The position numbers were made by a program, and so were the translations under genes. Positions 48,040 through 58,061 of a stretch of DNA of 64,000 nucleotides are shown in pieces (position 1 is the first letter of the stretch; the number at the start of each line of letters is the position of its first letter). The notes under the pieces were generated by a model. That model saw nothing but the letters and a program-made list of their open reading frames with translations. It was not told where the DNA came from and did no database searches. The DNA is taken from positions 124,001 to 188,000 of the forward strand of contig CAVQYJ010000020.1 of assembly GCA_963718145.1 (NCBI GenBank). The letters run 5' to 3'. The stretch is from UBA7672 sp963718145. GTDB lineage: Bacteria; Pseudomonadota; Alphaproteobacteria; Caulobacterales; Hyphomonadaceae.

Positions 48040-49281
48040 ATGACGGAAGCCTGGATCATCGACACCTGCCGTACCCCTCGCGGGATCGGCCGTGTTGGCA
48101 AAGGCGCCCTTGCCGACATGCACCCGCAGCACCTCGGCGCAGCCGTGCTGCGCGCGATCGCCGATCGCAATGACGTAAACACGGCGGATGTCGACGACAT
48201 CATCTGGGGCACCTCCACCCAGGCCGGAAAACAGGGCTTCGACCTCGGCCGCATGGCCGCGCTCGATGCCGGTTATGATGTGCGTGCTTCGGGCGTGACC
48301 ATCGATCGCTTCTGCGGCTCGGGCATTAGCAGCGTCAACCTGGCCGCATCCACCATCATGTCCGGTATGTCGGATCTCGTTGTCGCCGGCGGAACGGAGA
48401 TGATGAGTTTCACGACATCACGGGCGGACCCGAAGAGCCCACAAATGCTGGACGCCGGCAATCTCCGGCTCCGCGCTCGCCACCCGCAAAGTCATCAAGG
48501 TGTGTGCGCCGACGCCATTGCAACGTTGGAGGCCATACCGCGCGGCGATCTTGATGCGCTTGCCCTCGAAAGCCAGGTGCGCGCCGACACGGCTATCCGT
48601 GAAGGTCGCTTTTCCAGGAGCGTTGTGCCTGTTCATCGTGAGGACGGATCGCTGGCGCTCGACCGCGAAGAATTCCCGCGTCCGCAGACCACCGCAGAAG
48701 GGCTGGCGGCCTTGAAGCCGTCATTCGAAGCGATGGCGGAAGTCCCTCTGAACGAGAGCGGCGAGACTTACGGCGCCCTGATCCGGCAAGTCTATCCTGA
48801 CCTCAAGATCAAGCATGTGCACCACGCCGGAAACTCCTCAGGCGTTGTCGATGGAGCAGCCGCGGTCCTGCTCGCCTCCCCCGACTATGCAAGAAAGCAC
48901 GGACTCAAGCCGCGCGCCAAGGTGCTTGCAATGGCCAACATGGGCGACAGCCCGACGCTCATGCTCAATGCGCCTGTGCCCGCGGCAAGGAAGGTGCTCA
49001 AGAAGGCTGGCCTCACGCTCGATGACATCGACCTGTTCGAGATCAACGAGGCGTTCGCGGTCGTTGCCGAAAAATTCATTCGCGATCTGAAGCTCGACCG
49101 GCGCAAGGTCAATGTGAATGGCGGCGCCATGGCGCTTGGCCACCCGATCGGCGCCACCGGATCGATCCTGATCGGCACCGTGCTCGACGAGCTGGAGCGG
49201 CGCGACCTGAAACGCGGTCTTGTTACTATGTGCGCAGCAGGCGGCATGGCGCCAGCCATCATTATCGAGCGGGTGATCTAG
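48040..49281 (+). CDS. Acetyl-CoA acetyltransferase family thiolase
   Basis: Intact 413-residue thiolase. The nucleophilic Cys is in 'TIDRFCGSGISSVNLAAS', the His in 'GGAMALGHPIGATGS', and the second Cys in 'VTMCAAGGMAPAIIIERV'. 'LFEINEAFAVVAEKFI' supplies the conserved NEAF. It cleaves 3-ketoacyl-CoA to acetyl-CoA and a shortened acyl-CoA, or runs the reverse condensation. It follows the hydratase/isomerase gene, so both probably act on the same fatty, aromatic or steroid-derived acyl-CoA. Confidence 0.93.
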   Translation: MTEAWIIDTCRTPRGIGRVGKGALADMHPQHLGAAVLRAIADRNDVNTADVDDIIWGTSTQAGKQGFDLGRMAALDAGYDVRASGVTIDRFCGSGISSVNLAASTIMSGMSDLVVAGGTEMMSFTTSRADPKSPQMLDAGNLRLRARHPQSHQGVCADAIATLEAIPRGDLDALALESQVRADTAIREGRFSRSVVPVHREDGSLALDREEFPRPQTTAEGLAALKPSFEAMAEVPLNESGETYGALIRQVYPDLKIKHVHHAGNSSGVVDGAAAVLLASPDYARKHGLKPRAKVLAMANMGDSPTLMLNAPVPAARKVLKKAGLTLDDIDLFEINEAFAVVAEKFIRDLKLDRRKVNVNGGAMALGHPIGATGSILIGTVLDELERRDLKRGLVTMCAAGGMAPAIIIERVI

Positions 49282-49365
49282 CGAAATCGGCATGATTGCC
49301 GTACCCAGCAGGGCCATTGGCTGAGGGAGCCGTGTCGGAAGAGGATGCTTCCCGCACCTTCTGCC

Positions 49366-50052
49366 TTAGAAAATACCAGGCAAGATTCGTGTCCTGACGC
49401 GAGATTGATATGCGGCGTATCCTGCGAGGTCGCGGCGGAGCACGCTTTCCTCGACCAGCATGCGCGGCAGGAACGCGATCGGGAAAATGGCGATCGCCAT
49501 CGACGCCATTGCCGGAGATTCAAGCATCAAGGCGACTCCGGCGAAATACCCGATTGCGCCAAAATACATGGGGTGTCGGACAAACCGGTAGGGCCCTGTA
49601 TCGATGACCCGCTGATTGCGCGCTTCCTGAACTTCGACGACTGTCGTTGCAAACGAATTCACGCGAAACGTCCACACGACAATTGCGACCCCAATTGCGA
49701 AGACGAGGACGCCAGCCACGAGCGATACGCCCGGCGGCAACGCCAGCAGCTGCAACCGGCGGCTGTCATACACAGCGGCAGCGCAGAAGCCGATCACGAC
49801 CAGCAGGATGAACAGGGTGGCGAGCGTATCCGCAAGCGTCTTGGTTTGCGGCGCCTTGGCGCGCTCACGCACGAGCCCAGGGTCGGTGACAAGGAAGTAG
49901 ACGCCGCCCAGCGCGCTGCTGAACAAGCAAACCCCCACGACCAGCCAACCCCGCAGCCAATCAAGAGCCCCCGTAAACGCATAGGCGGGGCCCATGATGA
50001 GCGCCGTGAAAAGCAGTGCGGAGACAAGCGTAGATGAAACCAGTTGCCGCAT
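49366..50052 (-). CDS. Isoprenylcysteine carboxyl methyltransferase (ICMT/PEMT)-family membrane protein
   Basis: ATG 50052 starts a 228-residue multi-pass membrane protein (TM segments near 'STLVSALLFTALIMGPAYAF', 'GWLVVGVCLFSSALGGVYFL', 'LFILLVVIGFCAAAVY'). The C-terminal SAM-binding signature is 'VIDTGPYRFVRHPMYFGAIGYFAGVALML', then 'VEESVLRRDLAGYAAYQSRVRTRILPGIF'. An open frame extends upstream through the tetR region but is antisense to it, so the shorter start is used. In bacteria these enzymes methylate lipids or small molecules; the substrate is unknown. It is divergent from tetR with the shared operator between. Confidence 0.85.
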   Translation of the reverse strand: MRQLVSSTLVSALLFTALIMGPAYAFTGALDWLRGWLVVGVCLFSSALGGVYFLVTDPGLVRERAKAPQTKTLADTLATLFILLVVIGFCAAAVYDSRRLQLLALPPGVSLVAGVLVFAIGVAIVVWTFRVNSFATTVVEVQEARNQRVIDTGPYRFVRHPMYFGAIGYFAGVALMLESPAMASMAIAIFPIAFLPRMLVEESVLRRDLAGYAAYQSRVRTRILPGIF

Positions 50053-50086
50053 CAGGTCCTCGCCAGGAACGCCGCCTTGACCTATT

Positions 50087-50103
50087 ACCGACCGACGGTC
50101 GGT
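50087..50103. promoter_or_regulatory. TetR-type palindromic operator ACCGACCGACGGTCGGT
   Basis: Perfect 8-bp arms ACCGACCG and CGGTCGGT around a central A, located between the divergent ICMT-like gene (start 50052) and tetR (start 50131). A TTGACC lies just upstream and TATAGT just downstream on the tetR strand, though 24 bp apart. Autoregulation and control of the methyltransferase gene are the natural reading. Confidence 0.7.
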
Positions 50104-50130
50104 CTGTATAGTCCCGACGAAGAGGCTCGA

Positions 50131-50826
50131 ATGAAGCGCATCGTGAAGCAGAGGGACGTCCGCAGGAGCGAACTGCTTGACTGCGCTCACAAGCTGTTCC
50201 TGGAGCGAGGCTATGAGCGAACCACGATCAATGACGTCATCAACGAGGCGAGCGTCTCGAAAGGCGGCTTCTACCACCACTTCCGTGCGAAGGAGGATCT
50301 GCTGGAGGCCCTCGCCGCAAGTCTCGCCCGGGCATCGACCGAACGGTTCAGAGATGTGTTGGAGAAGCCGGGCCTCGATGGTCTTGCCCGCCTGAACGCA
50401 TTCTTTGCGCGCGGCCGGAAGATCAAGACCCAAGACGCCGGTTCACTCTCGGCGACATTTCAACCGCTCCTCAACCCCGAACACTCCCTGCTATACCACC
50501 GCATCTATGCAGCGATGGTTGCAGTCATGGCGCCGGTGCTCGCTCGGATCATCGATCAGGGCAAGCATGAAGGCATCTTCAAAGTGGGCGACCCGTTGAC
50601 CGCTGCCGAGATCATTCTTCAGATCAGCTCTGCCAACCGTGGCGCTATGGCGAGCCTGGCCGGGGCGTCCGAAGCATCCGAAATTCGCGCCGCCCGGGCC
50701 ATACTTCGCAAGCGGCTGCTCTTTCAAGGCATCGCCGTCGATCGCATTCTTGGGCTTCCTGAAGGCAGCGTCAGGCTTGTCGAACCTCGCGCCGCGCCAC
50801 AAGCGTTGCGGCAGAAAACTGGATAG
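50131..50826 (+). CDS. TetR/AcrR-family transcriptional regulator
   Basis: ATG 50131, with GAAGAGG a few nt upstream, gives 231 residues. The N-terminal HTH is 'RRSELLDCAHKLFLERGYERTTINDVINEASVSKGGFYHHFRAKEDLLEAL', a clear TetR_N domain. The C-terminal helical ligand domain ('EHSLLYHRIYAAMVAVMAPVLARII', 'LTAAEIILQISSANRGAMASL') is variable and does not reveal the ligand. It is divergent from the ICMT-like gene, with a perfect palindrome in its leader. Confidence 0.9.
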   Translation: MKRIVKQRDVRRSELLDCAHKLFLERGYERTTINDVINEASVSKGGFYHHFRAKEDLLEALAASLARASTERFRDVLEKPGLDGLARLNAFFARGRKIKTQDAGSLSATFQPLLNPEHSLLYHRIYAAMVAVMAPVLARIIDQGKHEGIFKVGDPLTAAEIILQISSANRGAMASLAGASEASEIRAARAILRKRLLFQGIAVDRILGLPEGSVRLVEPRAAPQALRQKTG

Positions 50827-50906
50827 GACAACCGTGCACGACGATGCAGCTGTCCATGAGCCGGACGGTCGGCGCGCCGGCGCGATACTGACCATGTGTG
50901 AAGCGG

Positions 50907-53066
50907 CTAGGTTCCGGTCTTGCCTATCGCGGCGCCGACATCAAGGTTCAAGGCCCGCTGCATCTTGAAGACGAGTTCGCGCTGGTCGATGGGCTTGGAC
51001 ACATAGTCCGTCATTCCCAAACCGATGTATTTTTCCCGGTCTCCAGTCATGGCGTCGGCCGTAAGCGCGATCACCGGAATGTTGCACCAGTCCTTCTTGG
51101 CCGCACGCAAACGCAGGATCGCCTCTTTCCCGTCCATCACGGGCATGTGCACATCAAGCAACACGATGTCGAATCGCGCGACGTCAAGAGCGTCAAGCGC
51201 TTCCTGGCCGTTGGTCGCCTCGACAATGTCGCAACCCTGCGGCGCTAGAAACAGCCTAATGACCTGGCGATTGACGGCATTGTCGTCCGTTAGCAGAACG
51301 CGTTTGCCGCGCAGGCTGGATGACGATGCGAGGCGCGCAGCCGGTTGCGCCGAGACGGGATTGGCGCCTTCACTCGCGACAGCTTCCTGCGCACGAAAGG
51401 TCAGGTGGAAGGTAGAGCCCTTGCCCTCAACGCTCGTCACGGTGACGTCTCCGCCCATGAGGCGCGCCAGCTGACGCGAGATCGCCAGTCCCAGACCTGA
51501 TCCTCCGAATTTGCGCGCGATGCCGCCGTCGGCCTGGGTAAAGGCCGAGAACAGGCGGTCCAGCGTCCGAGGACTCATGCCGATGCCGGAATCCGTCACC
51601 TTAATTGACACCAGATGCGCACCGTCGGCCAGAGGCTTCGCGGCGATCGCAACGCCAACCTGGCCGCTAGGCGTGAACTTGATGGCGTTCGACATCAGGT
51701 TGGACACACATTGGCGTACGCGCAGGGGATCGTAGATGAGGCGAGGATTGAGGTTCGCTTCAAACCTCATGGACAGCACGAGACCTTTTTCCTCCGCCTG
51801 AGGCGCGAAGAGTTGCCGAATGCGCTCCATGGTCTGGACGAGGTCGCCTGGAATGGCCGAGACTTCCAGCTTGCCTGCTTCGATCTTGGACAAGTCGAGA
51901 ACGTCATTGAGCAGCGCCGTCAGAGAATTGCCCGAATCCAGAATGATCGCGACCTTCTCGGATTGCTCTAGGCTCAGCTCGTCGGACTGAAGGGCTTGCG
52001 CCATTCCGAGGACGCCGTTGAGCGGCGTGCGAATTTCGTGGCTCATATTGGCGAGAAATTCGCTCTTGGATCGGTTGGACGCCTCGGCGGCGTCGCGCGC
52101 TGCGCGCAGCTCGGCTTCCATCTGCTTCCGCGCGGAAAGATCGACCACAGTGCCCAGCAGCACGCGCTGATCATCCTGCTCGAGCAACCGCGCACGAAGA
52201 TTCATCCAGCGATAACCGCCGCCCGCGACGCGGATTCGGACATCCTGATCCCACCCCAAGAGGTCGCCAGCGACGCAACGCGCCAGCATGGCGAACACCT
52301 CCTCGGCGTCCTCATCGTGCAGGCGTTCGCGCAACGTCGTGACGTCTTTCGGCCCGATGTCAAAGCCAAGCGAGCGCGACAGTTTCGGGTTGGGCCGATA
52401 GATCATGTCGCCGAGGTCGATCTCGAAATAGCCGTCCCCGGCGCTTTCGATGGCGAATGCGAGCCGTTTGCGGCTTGCATTGTCGCTGTCCATCGCTGAC
52501 TTGAGACGCTGGCCGAACACCCGCGCCGTAGCCGAGGTCTTGAGCAGCGCAGCAATCGCCGCAATGCAGAACAGAGCGACCGCAAGCGCGCGCCAGGGCG
52601 AGTTGAGCTGCCAGGCCGAGGACGCAAACAGCAATGCCAAAACGCCCATGCATGAAATGACATAAGCCTTCATCACCAGCGGATTTCTCTGATGATGAAA
52701 CATGCTGAGGACGCTCAGCGTGCAAAGAGCAAAGGCGGCGAGCGCTTCGGCGAGTGGCTCGTGGGTGCGCCACAGCAGGAGCGCAAGCACCTGCCAGCTA
52801 CCGGCGACGCAGGCATAGCTCACCATGTGCGCTGCGCGGGCCCAGGCAATGTTGCGGCCGCGCAACTGGCCAAAGGCATGTGCTGCGCAAAGCGAAGCGA
52901 CAGTAGCGGCGCCCCAGGTCAGGCCGACGATGGCGCTGACGTAGGTCGCGAGCAATCCGGCCGCGAACACCGCCATGACGGACGTTGCGATCACGGTCCG
53001 CCGGCCGCTCGAGGAATCCATCACGACAAGGTTTTCAAGGACTTCCTTGTCTGATTCGCCTTGCAT
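50907..53066 (-). CDS. Membrane hybrid histidine kinase (PAS-HisKA-HATPase-REC)
   Basis: I place the start at ATG 53066 ('QGESDKEVLENLVVMDSSSG'), giving 719 residues; longer frames upstream look non-coding. Five to six TM helices lie between residues ~25 and 180. A PAS domain follows ('LAFAIESAGDGYFEIDLGDMIYRPNPKLSRSLGF'), then a coiled coil, HisKA ('FLANMSHEIRTPLNGVLGMAQAL'), HATPase_c ('NLMSNAIKFTPSG', 'DSGIGM', 'GGSGLGLAISRQLA') and a C-terminal receiver with Asp in 'DIVLLDVHMPVMDG'. The intramolecular receiver implies a phosphorelay needing a separate Hpt protein. A candidate Hpt sequence lies at 54,275. Confidence 0.9.
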   Translation of the reverse strand: MQGESDKEVLENLVVMDSSSGRRTVIATSVMAVFAAGLLATYVSAIVGLTWGAATVASLCAAHAFGQLRGRNIAWARAAHMVSYACVAGSWQVLALLLWRTHEPLAEALAAFALCTLSVLSMFHHQRNPLVMKAYVISCMGVLALLFASSAWQLNSPWRALAVALFCIAAIAALLKTSATARVFGQRLKSAMDSDNASRKRLAFAIESAGDGYFEIDLGDMIYRPNPKLSRSLGFDIGPKDVTTLRERLHDEDAEEVFAMLARCVAGDLLGWDQDVRIRVAGGGYRWMNLRARLLEQDDQRVLLGTVVDLSARKQMEAELRAARDAAEASNRSKSEFLANMSHEIRTPLNGVLGMAQALQSDELSLEQSEKVAIILDSGNSLTALLNDVLDLSKIEAGKLEVSAIPGDLVQTMERIRQLFAPQAEEKGLVLSMRFEANLNPRLIYDPLRVRQCVSNLMSNAIKFTPSGQVGVAIAAKPLADGAHLVSIKVTDSGIGMSPRTLDRLFSAFTQADGGIARKFGGSGLGLAISRQLARLMGGDVTVTSVEGKGSTFHLTFRAQEAVASEGANPVSAQPAARLASSSSLRGKRVLLTDDNAVNRQVIRLFLAPQGCDIVEATNGQEALDALDVARFDIVLLDVHMPVMDGKEAILRLRAAKKDWCNIPVIALTADAMTGDREKYIGLGMTDYVSKPIDQRELVFKMQRALNLDVGAAIGKTGT

Positions 53067-53399
53067 GACCCTCGACCTCGTCCAATGCGTTGGGGCAGAC
53101 CCGATCCGCCGCCTCCAAACCGCGCAGACCGCGCGCCGAAGATGTCGCACAGACGCTAAGAATTGCGTAAGCGAGCCGCAGCGACGGCTCAGGGAAGGAG
53201 AAAGACGGCTTGCCCTTCTCCGCCACGTCGCAAATCGCTGCACTGACAAGGCGGGGCTTCATAACGCTTGGTTAAGTCCGGCATCCCTCCAACCCACTCC
53301 TTCCAGGGAAGTGAATGCCCCCGGCCTCTGCTCGGATTCGTCCGTCGGATGCGTGTCTACCGACCACAATCGGAAGCTTGCCGCCATCGGTTCGACGCA
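53067..53399. other. 333-bp intergenic region upstream of the hybrid kinase
   Basis: Lies between the start of the hybrid kinase and the stop of the OmpR-type regulator. I see no supported gene, RNA or clear promoter. Confidence 0.4.
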
Positions 53400-54155
53400 T
53401 CATCCGTCCAGCCGATAGCCTGCTCCCCTTACCGTCTTGATCACATCGTCGGCTCCCGCCTGGTCGAGCTTTCTCCGCAATCTGCTTATGGCGTGCTCAA
53501 CCGCTGCGGGTGTGATGTTGTCTCCCCCACCCATCTGATCAAGCAGATGCTCGCGGCTGAAAACGCGGGTGGGATGGCGCAGGAAGACCGACAGCAGGAC
53601 GACGTCCTGGCTCGTAAGGTCGACCTTCAGTCCGTCCATTCTGACTTCATGACTCGAAAGATCCAGGACTAGGCGACCGAAGGACAGGATGTCCGGCACG
53701 ACCTGTTTGGGACGTCGCAACAGAGCACGAGCACGCGCCAGAAGCTCTTCAATCGCAAATGGCTTTGCCATGTAGTCGTCGGCGCCTGAATCCAGGCCGC
53801 GGACGCGGTCATCCGTGTTTCCAAGTGCAGTCAGAAACATCGCGGGTGCGTCAACGCCGGCAGAGCGAAAAGCCTTCAACAAACTCAATCCATCCAGGCT
53901 TGGCAGGTTGCGATCCAGAATGAGCAGATCGAATTCCCTTGAGCGCCCGAGAATCAATGCCTCTTGCCCGTCCCGGACGCCGACAGCAACGAGCCCGTCA
54001 TGCTTCAGCCCGGCCAGGATGAAGTCACGGAGAAGATCGTCGTCTTCAACGACTAGGACTGATCCGCTCAAGAAATTCGGTCCTGCCAGGCGTCTGAGAG
54101 GATATTGCGAGCATAGGGCCTCATTCTGCGACTGCACAACATCGGAATGGCTCAC
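53400..54155 (-). CDS. OmpR-family response regulator
   Basis: 251 residues from ATG 54155; a start nearer the receiver is possible since the first ~30 residues are not conserved. The receiver has 'VLVVEDDDLLRDFIL', phosphoacceptor Asp in 'LLILDRNLPSLDGL', 'MFLTALG' and 'ADDYMAKPFAIEELLARARAL'. The winged helix ('LDLSSHEVRMDGLKVDLTSQDVVLLSVFLRHP', 'VEHAISRLRRKLD', 'KTVRGAGYRLDG') is QseB/TctD-like. No cognate classical kinase gene is adjacent; the neighbours are hybrid kinases. Confidence 0.9.
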   Translation of the reverse strand: MSHSDVVQSQNEALCSQYPLRRLAGPNFLSGSVLVVEDDDLLRDFILAGLKHDGLVAVGVRDGQEALILGRSREFDLLILDRNLPSLDGLSLLKAFRSAGVDAPAMFLTALGNTDDRVRGLDSGADDYMAKPFAIEELLARARALLRRPKQVVPDILSFGRLVLDLSSHEVRMDGLKVDLTSQDVVLLSVFLRHPTRVFSREHLLDQMGGGDNITPAAVEHAISRLRRKLDQAGADDVIKTVRGAGYRLDG

Positions 54156-54274
54156 CCAGCCCCTAGCCCCCAGCCAATCCGGCGTTGTGAGTGTCGCGTA
54201 GGGAGAACCGCCAGCTCTAGTGCTGCGACGCCGGCCGCACCAACCCGTTGTGGCCGGCGTGTCCCACTTGCCTC

Positions 54275-54560
54275 CTATGCTGATTTTGCAACCCGCTCGA
54301 CCGCCCTCAGCAGCGGGGCAAATGCAGCCGGTGCGGGGACTTTGCCTTCCGAAATTTCCTGATCGAGCAAAAGCGCGGCGTCGCCCGCCTCTTCATAGCC
54401 AAAGGTGCCGGCGGTGCCTGCCAGACGGTGGACGAGCGCAAACAGTTCCTCCGAGGCGGCGCCCTCGTGACTTGCAAGCAGCTGGGACATGCGGCGGAAA
54501 TCTGCGCGGCTGCGTTCAACAAAGCGCTCGCGCAGTGCGCCAAAGGCATCCGACGCCTGC
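54275..54560 (-). CDS. Hpt phosphotransfer domain, probably the split C-terminus of the adjacent hybrid kinase
   Basis: The frame reads 'ASDAFGALRERFVERSRADFRRMSQLLASHEG', then 'ALVHRLAGTAGTFGYEEAGDAALLLDQEI', containing the Hpt phospho-His motif HRLAGTAGTFG. The only ATG in frame (54490) starts inside the first helix of the fold. Upstream the frame stays open back into the kinase stop region. The kinase ends at 54561, one frame away. This suggests one polypeptide REC-Hpt split by a single-base change near 54,562, or translation from a non-standard codon. Confidence 0.65.
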
Positions 54561-57500
54561 CTACTTAGTCGCCGGCCTGTCGGAATGGAGCGACCACTTC
54601 GCGATCATTGCCGGCAAGCTGTCTGCGGCAATTGGCTTTGGCAGGTAGTCATTCATGCCTGCCTGACGGCATGCAGTTATCTGATCTGGCAAGGCCTGCG
54701 CCGTCATTGCGATGATGGGAACATCGCGACAAGCGGGAAGCGCACGGATCGCACGCGTCGTTTCCAATCCATCCATGCCAGGCATCTGCACATCCATGAA
54801 TACAAGATCATAGTTGCGCGCTTCAGCAAGAGCGATCGCTTCATGTCCGTCGGCGGCCAGATCGACATCGTGTGCTGAACCCGCCAGGAATGCTGCGGCC
54901 AGTTCGCGGTTAATGTCGACGTCGTCAACAACCAGAACCCGCATTGCTCGTTGTTCGCCGCGATTTGCCGGCGAAGCGTTGCTTGAATGAACAAACTCGC
55001 CGGACCCGGCCGCTCCGACCGGAAAATCCAGCTCGACCCGGAATGTCGTTCCCTGCCCCTCCGCCGAGTCGACGTCGATCCGCCCACGCATCAGATCGAC
55101 AAGACTTTTGGCGATCGCCAATCCAAGGCCACTGCCGCCGAAGCGCCGGCGGATTGACGAATCCATCTGTGAGAACCGCGCAAACAACTGCTCTCGGCGA
55201 TCTGCCGGTATGCCGATGCCGGTGTCGCTGACGGCAATCTGGATTGATTGGCGTCCGCCGGCCGGAACCCCAGCCACAACTGAGACGTCAATGCTTCCGT
55301 GATCGGTGAATTTGATCGCGTTGCCGATCAGATTGAGCAGGATCTGCTGAAGGCGCCACTCGTCACCGACCAGCAGCGGCTCAAGCGCGCCTTCGATTCG
55401 CATGCCAAGCTGAAGATTCTTGCCGTCGGCCTGGACAAGCAATGAATCGATGGCGCGCTGTACGGCTTCCGCCACGGAGAAGGGTCGCTCCTCGAGCCGA
55501 ACGCTGCCGGCATCGAGACCGGAAAAATCAAGTATGTCGTTGACGACCGTGAGCAGGCCACGGCTGGACATCGCGACCAGATCGACATGGCGGCGTTCTG
55601 CAGGAGGAAGGGAATCACTTTTCGCCAACAGCTGGGCAAATCCGACAATGCTGTTGAGCGGCGTCCGGAGTTCGTGACTCATGTTGGCGAGAAAATCTGC
55701 CTTGGCGGCTGCAGCGACGTCCGCAGCAGAGCGCGCCTCAACCAGGGCTTGCTCAAGCTCCTTGCGGGCAGTCACATCCCGCGCCGAGTCTTGAATTTCG
55801 ATTGGCTTGCCGGTTTCGTCAAACAGGACACGTGGAATTCCCTCAAGCCAGATGACCCGGCCATCGCCGCGTTTCGCTCGAAACGCGTAGGGGCGCGGAG
55901 GGGCTTCGGGGCCTTCCGCGATGAGGGACGAAAAGTAGGCGGTAACCATGGCCACGTCGTCAGGATGCGTATGGTTCAGCGTTGTCGTCCCGATCATCGC
56001 CTGCTGGCTGTATCCCATGACGGACTCGCAGCTTGGGCTGACGAACTGGATTGTCCCGTTCATGTCCATGCGGGCCATCATGTCGCGCGAAATGTCCGCC
56101 ATCGTCCTGAACCGCAGCTCGCTTGCCCTTACCGCTTCGGCGGCGTCGTGAGCCGCCTTGTTCGCAATGCGCAGCTCGTCCTCAAGCTGCCGGCGCGCAG
56201 TTACGTCGCGAAACGTCGAGACGACTTCCATCGGCTCTCCGTCGGCATTTCGAATGATGCTGGGATTGCCTTCGAGCCAGATGAAGGAGCCGCCCGCGCG
56301 GCGCACGCGAAACTCCCTGCGTATCGACCGGTCAGGCTCGGCCCCGCTGAACAGGTCGTCGACGATCTTGGCCGCAAACGCCTGGTGCTCAGGCGCCACG
56401 AAATCGATGGTTGACCGCCCGATCGCTTGCTTTGGGGTGATGCCAAGGACGCCGCAAGCCGGCGAGATGTACAAAATGATGCCTCCCCTGCCCATTCGGA
56501 CAACAATGTCGGTCGAGTAGTCGGCGAGGGTTCTGTAGTAGGCTTCGCTGGCCTGCGCCGAGATCTTCGCTTGTTCCGCCTCCTGGCGCGCCGCGCGAAG
56601 GTCATCTTCAAGCTGCCGTCGCCTGCTCACGTCCCGATAGGTGGATACAATTTCGACGGGATTGCCCGCCGCGTCTCTGACGACGCTGGGGCTGCCTTCC
56701 AGCCAGAGCACCGAACCGTCACCCGTCACGGCCCGGAACTCGCGTCGCAGGGATGGATCGGGGTCGATGTCGTCCAGGAGATCGTCAATCCGCTTCATGG
56801 ATAGAGCGCGATCTTCAGGAGCCATGAAGTCGCCGGTCGAACGGCCGATGGCCTGCTCCGGCTCAATGCCCAGCATGCGACAGGCAGGAGAGGCATACGA
56901 AATGATCCCGCCGCGCCCAAAGCGCACGACGATATCCGTAGAGTGGTCGGCCAGCACGCGGTACCTGGCTTCGCTTGCGAGAGCTTCATGTTCGGCACGT
57001 TCAGCGCTTTCTCGGGCTGCCCGCAACGCGGCGTTGGCGCGTGCTCCCTCTGCGAGCGCCACGGCAACGGGCAACGAAGTCAACGTCATGATGGCGAGAA
57101 AGAACTGAAGGATCAGAACCCTATCTGCCTCCGACGCGGAGATGAGTTGCGTTGGCCCGTAACCTGCGACGGACGACGCGATAGCGACCAGCGCCGTCAG
57201 GAGGATCGAAGCGGCGGTCGCCGTGATGCCCCCGCGGAACGTGGCAAGGATCAGCGCGGGTGGCACAAGGAAGAGCAGCGGATACGACTTCTGCCCAAAG
57301 ACGACAACCAGCGTAGCTCCGAGAATGGCCACACCGATCGACCATTCGAGCGCCGTCCGGCGCTCGAAAATGTGCGACTGGCCGAACGCCCCGATCGACA
57401 GCAAGGCTGGCGCAAAGATGAGCATGCCCAACGCATCTGCCGCGAACCAGACGCCGAGCGTTTCGTGAAATGGCGCCGTCCCGGACAGCGTGACAGCCGC

Positions 57501-57954
57501 AACAAATGCCGACGCCAACGGCCCGATCCCGCCTGCGACAAATATGAAGCGAACAAGGTGAGCCGGTCGCGAAATGTCAAATTGCGTTCCAGGACGCCGC
57601 AACATCCGAACACAAATGAGAATCTCCAGAACATTGGCCAATGTGAGCGCGACCGCATTGAGCAGCGTATCGCCCATGGCCATGTCGACACCGGCGTTTG
57701 CCGCTGCCCCTAGCGATGAGGACGCGGGCGGGCGTTGCAGTTGGCCAACGCAGGATCACTGCCAGAAGCAGGGCGTTCAGTGGCCAGATCGACGCTACGC
57801 GGCCAGCATCGCGTGAAAACTGGTGACTGAGAAAGACGATCGTCGCCGCCACGATCGCCAGGGCGATAAGCCAAACAACATGGCGCGCATTGACAGGGGC
57901 CAACTCCGTCCAACGGGGCGACGCTGGTCTCACGCCGTGGATTCGATGTGTCAT
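54561..57954 (-). CDS. MASE1-PAS-PAS-PAS hybrid histidine kinase, one frameshift
   Basis: Starts at ATG 57954 ('VVWLIALAIVAATIVFLSHQF', 'ASIWPLNALLLAVILRWP'). One extra base near 57,712 shifts into 'ANAGVDMAMGDTLLNAVALTLANVLEILICVRML', completing an eight-helix MASE1 sensor. Three PAS domains follow, two nearly identical ('LADHSTDIVVRFGRGGIISYASPACRMLGI' and 'LADYSTDIVVRMGRGGIILYISPACGVLGI') and one divergent. HisKA is 'FLANMSHELRTPLNSIVGFAQLL', HATPase_c has 'LLNLIGNAIKFTDHG' and 'GGSGLGLAIAKSL', and the receiver Asp is in 'LVFMDVQMPGMDGLE'. The doubled PAS pair indicates internal duplication. The Hpt sequence at 54,275 probably belongs to it. Confidence 0.88.
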
Positions 57955-58061
57955 GGCAGTGTCCCGTTCCTCGCCTCAGACCTGGATCAATTTGCGCAGA
58001 ACTTCCACATGCTGAGACTGCCTACGCCAAGCGGTCGCTGGCCGATCCATACTTGCCACGC

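Noticed and set aside
50077..50112. TTGACC / TATAGT as the tetR core promoter
   Set aside because: The spacing is 24 bp, too long for a standard sigma-70 promoter; kept only as context for the palindrome.
49366..50433. Longer 355-residue version of the ICMT-like protein
   Set aside because: The extra N-terminus is antisense to the tetR coding region and lacks hydrophobic or conserved sequence; ATG 50052 starts directly at the first membrane helix.
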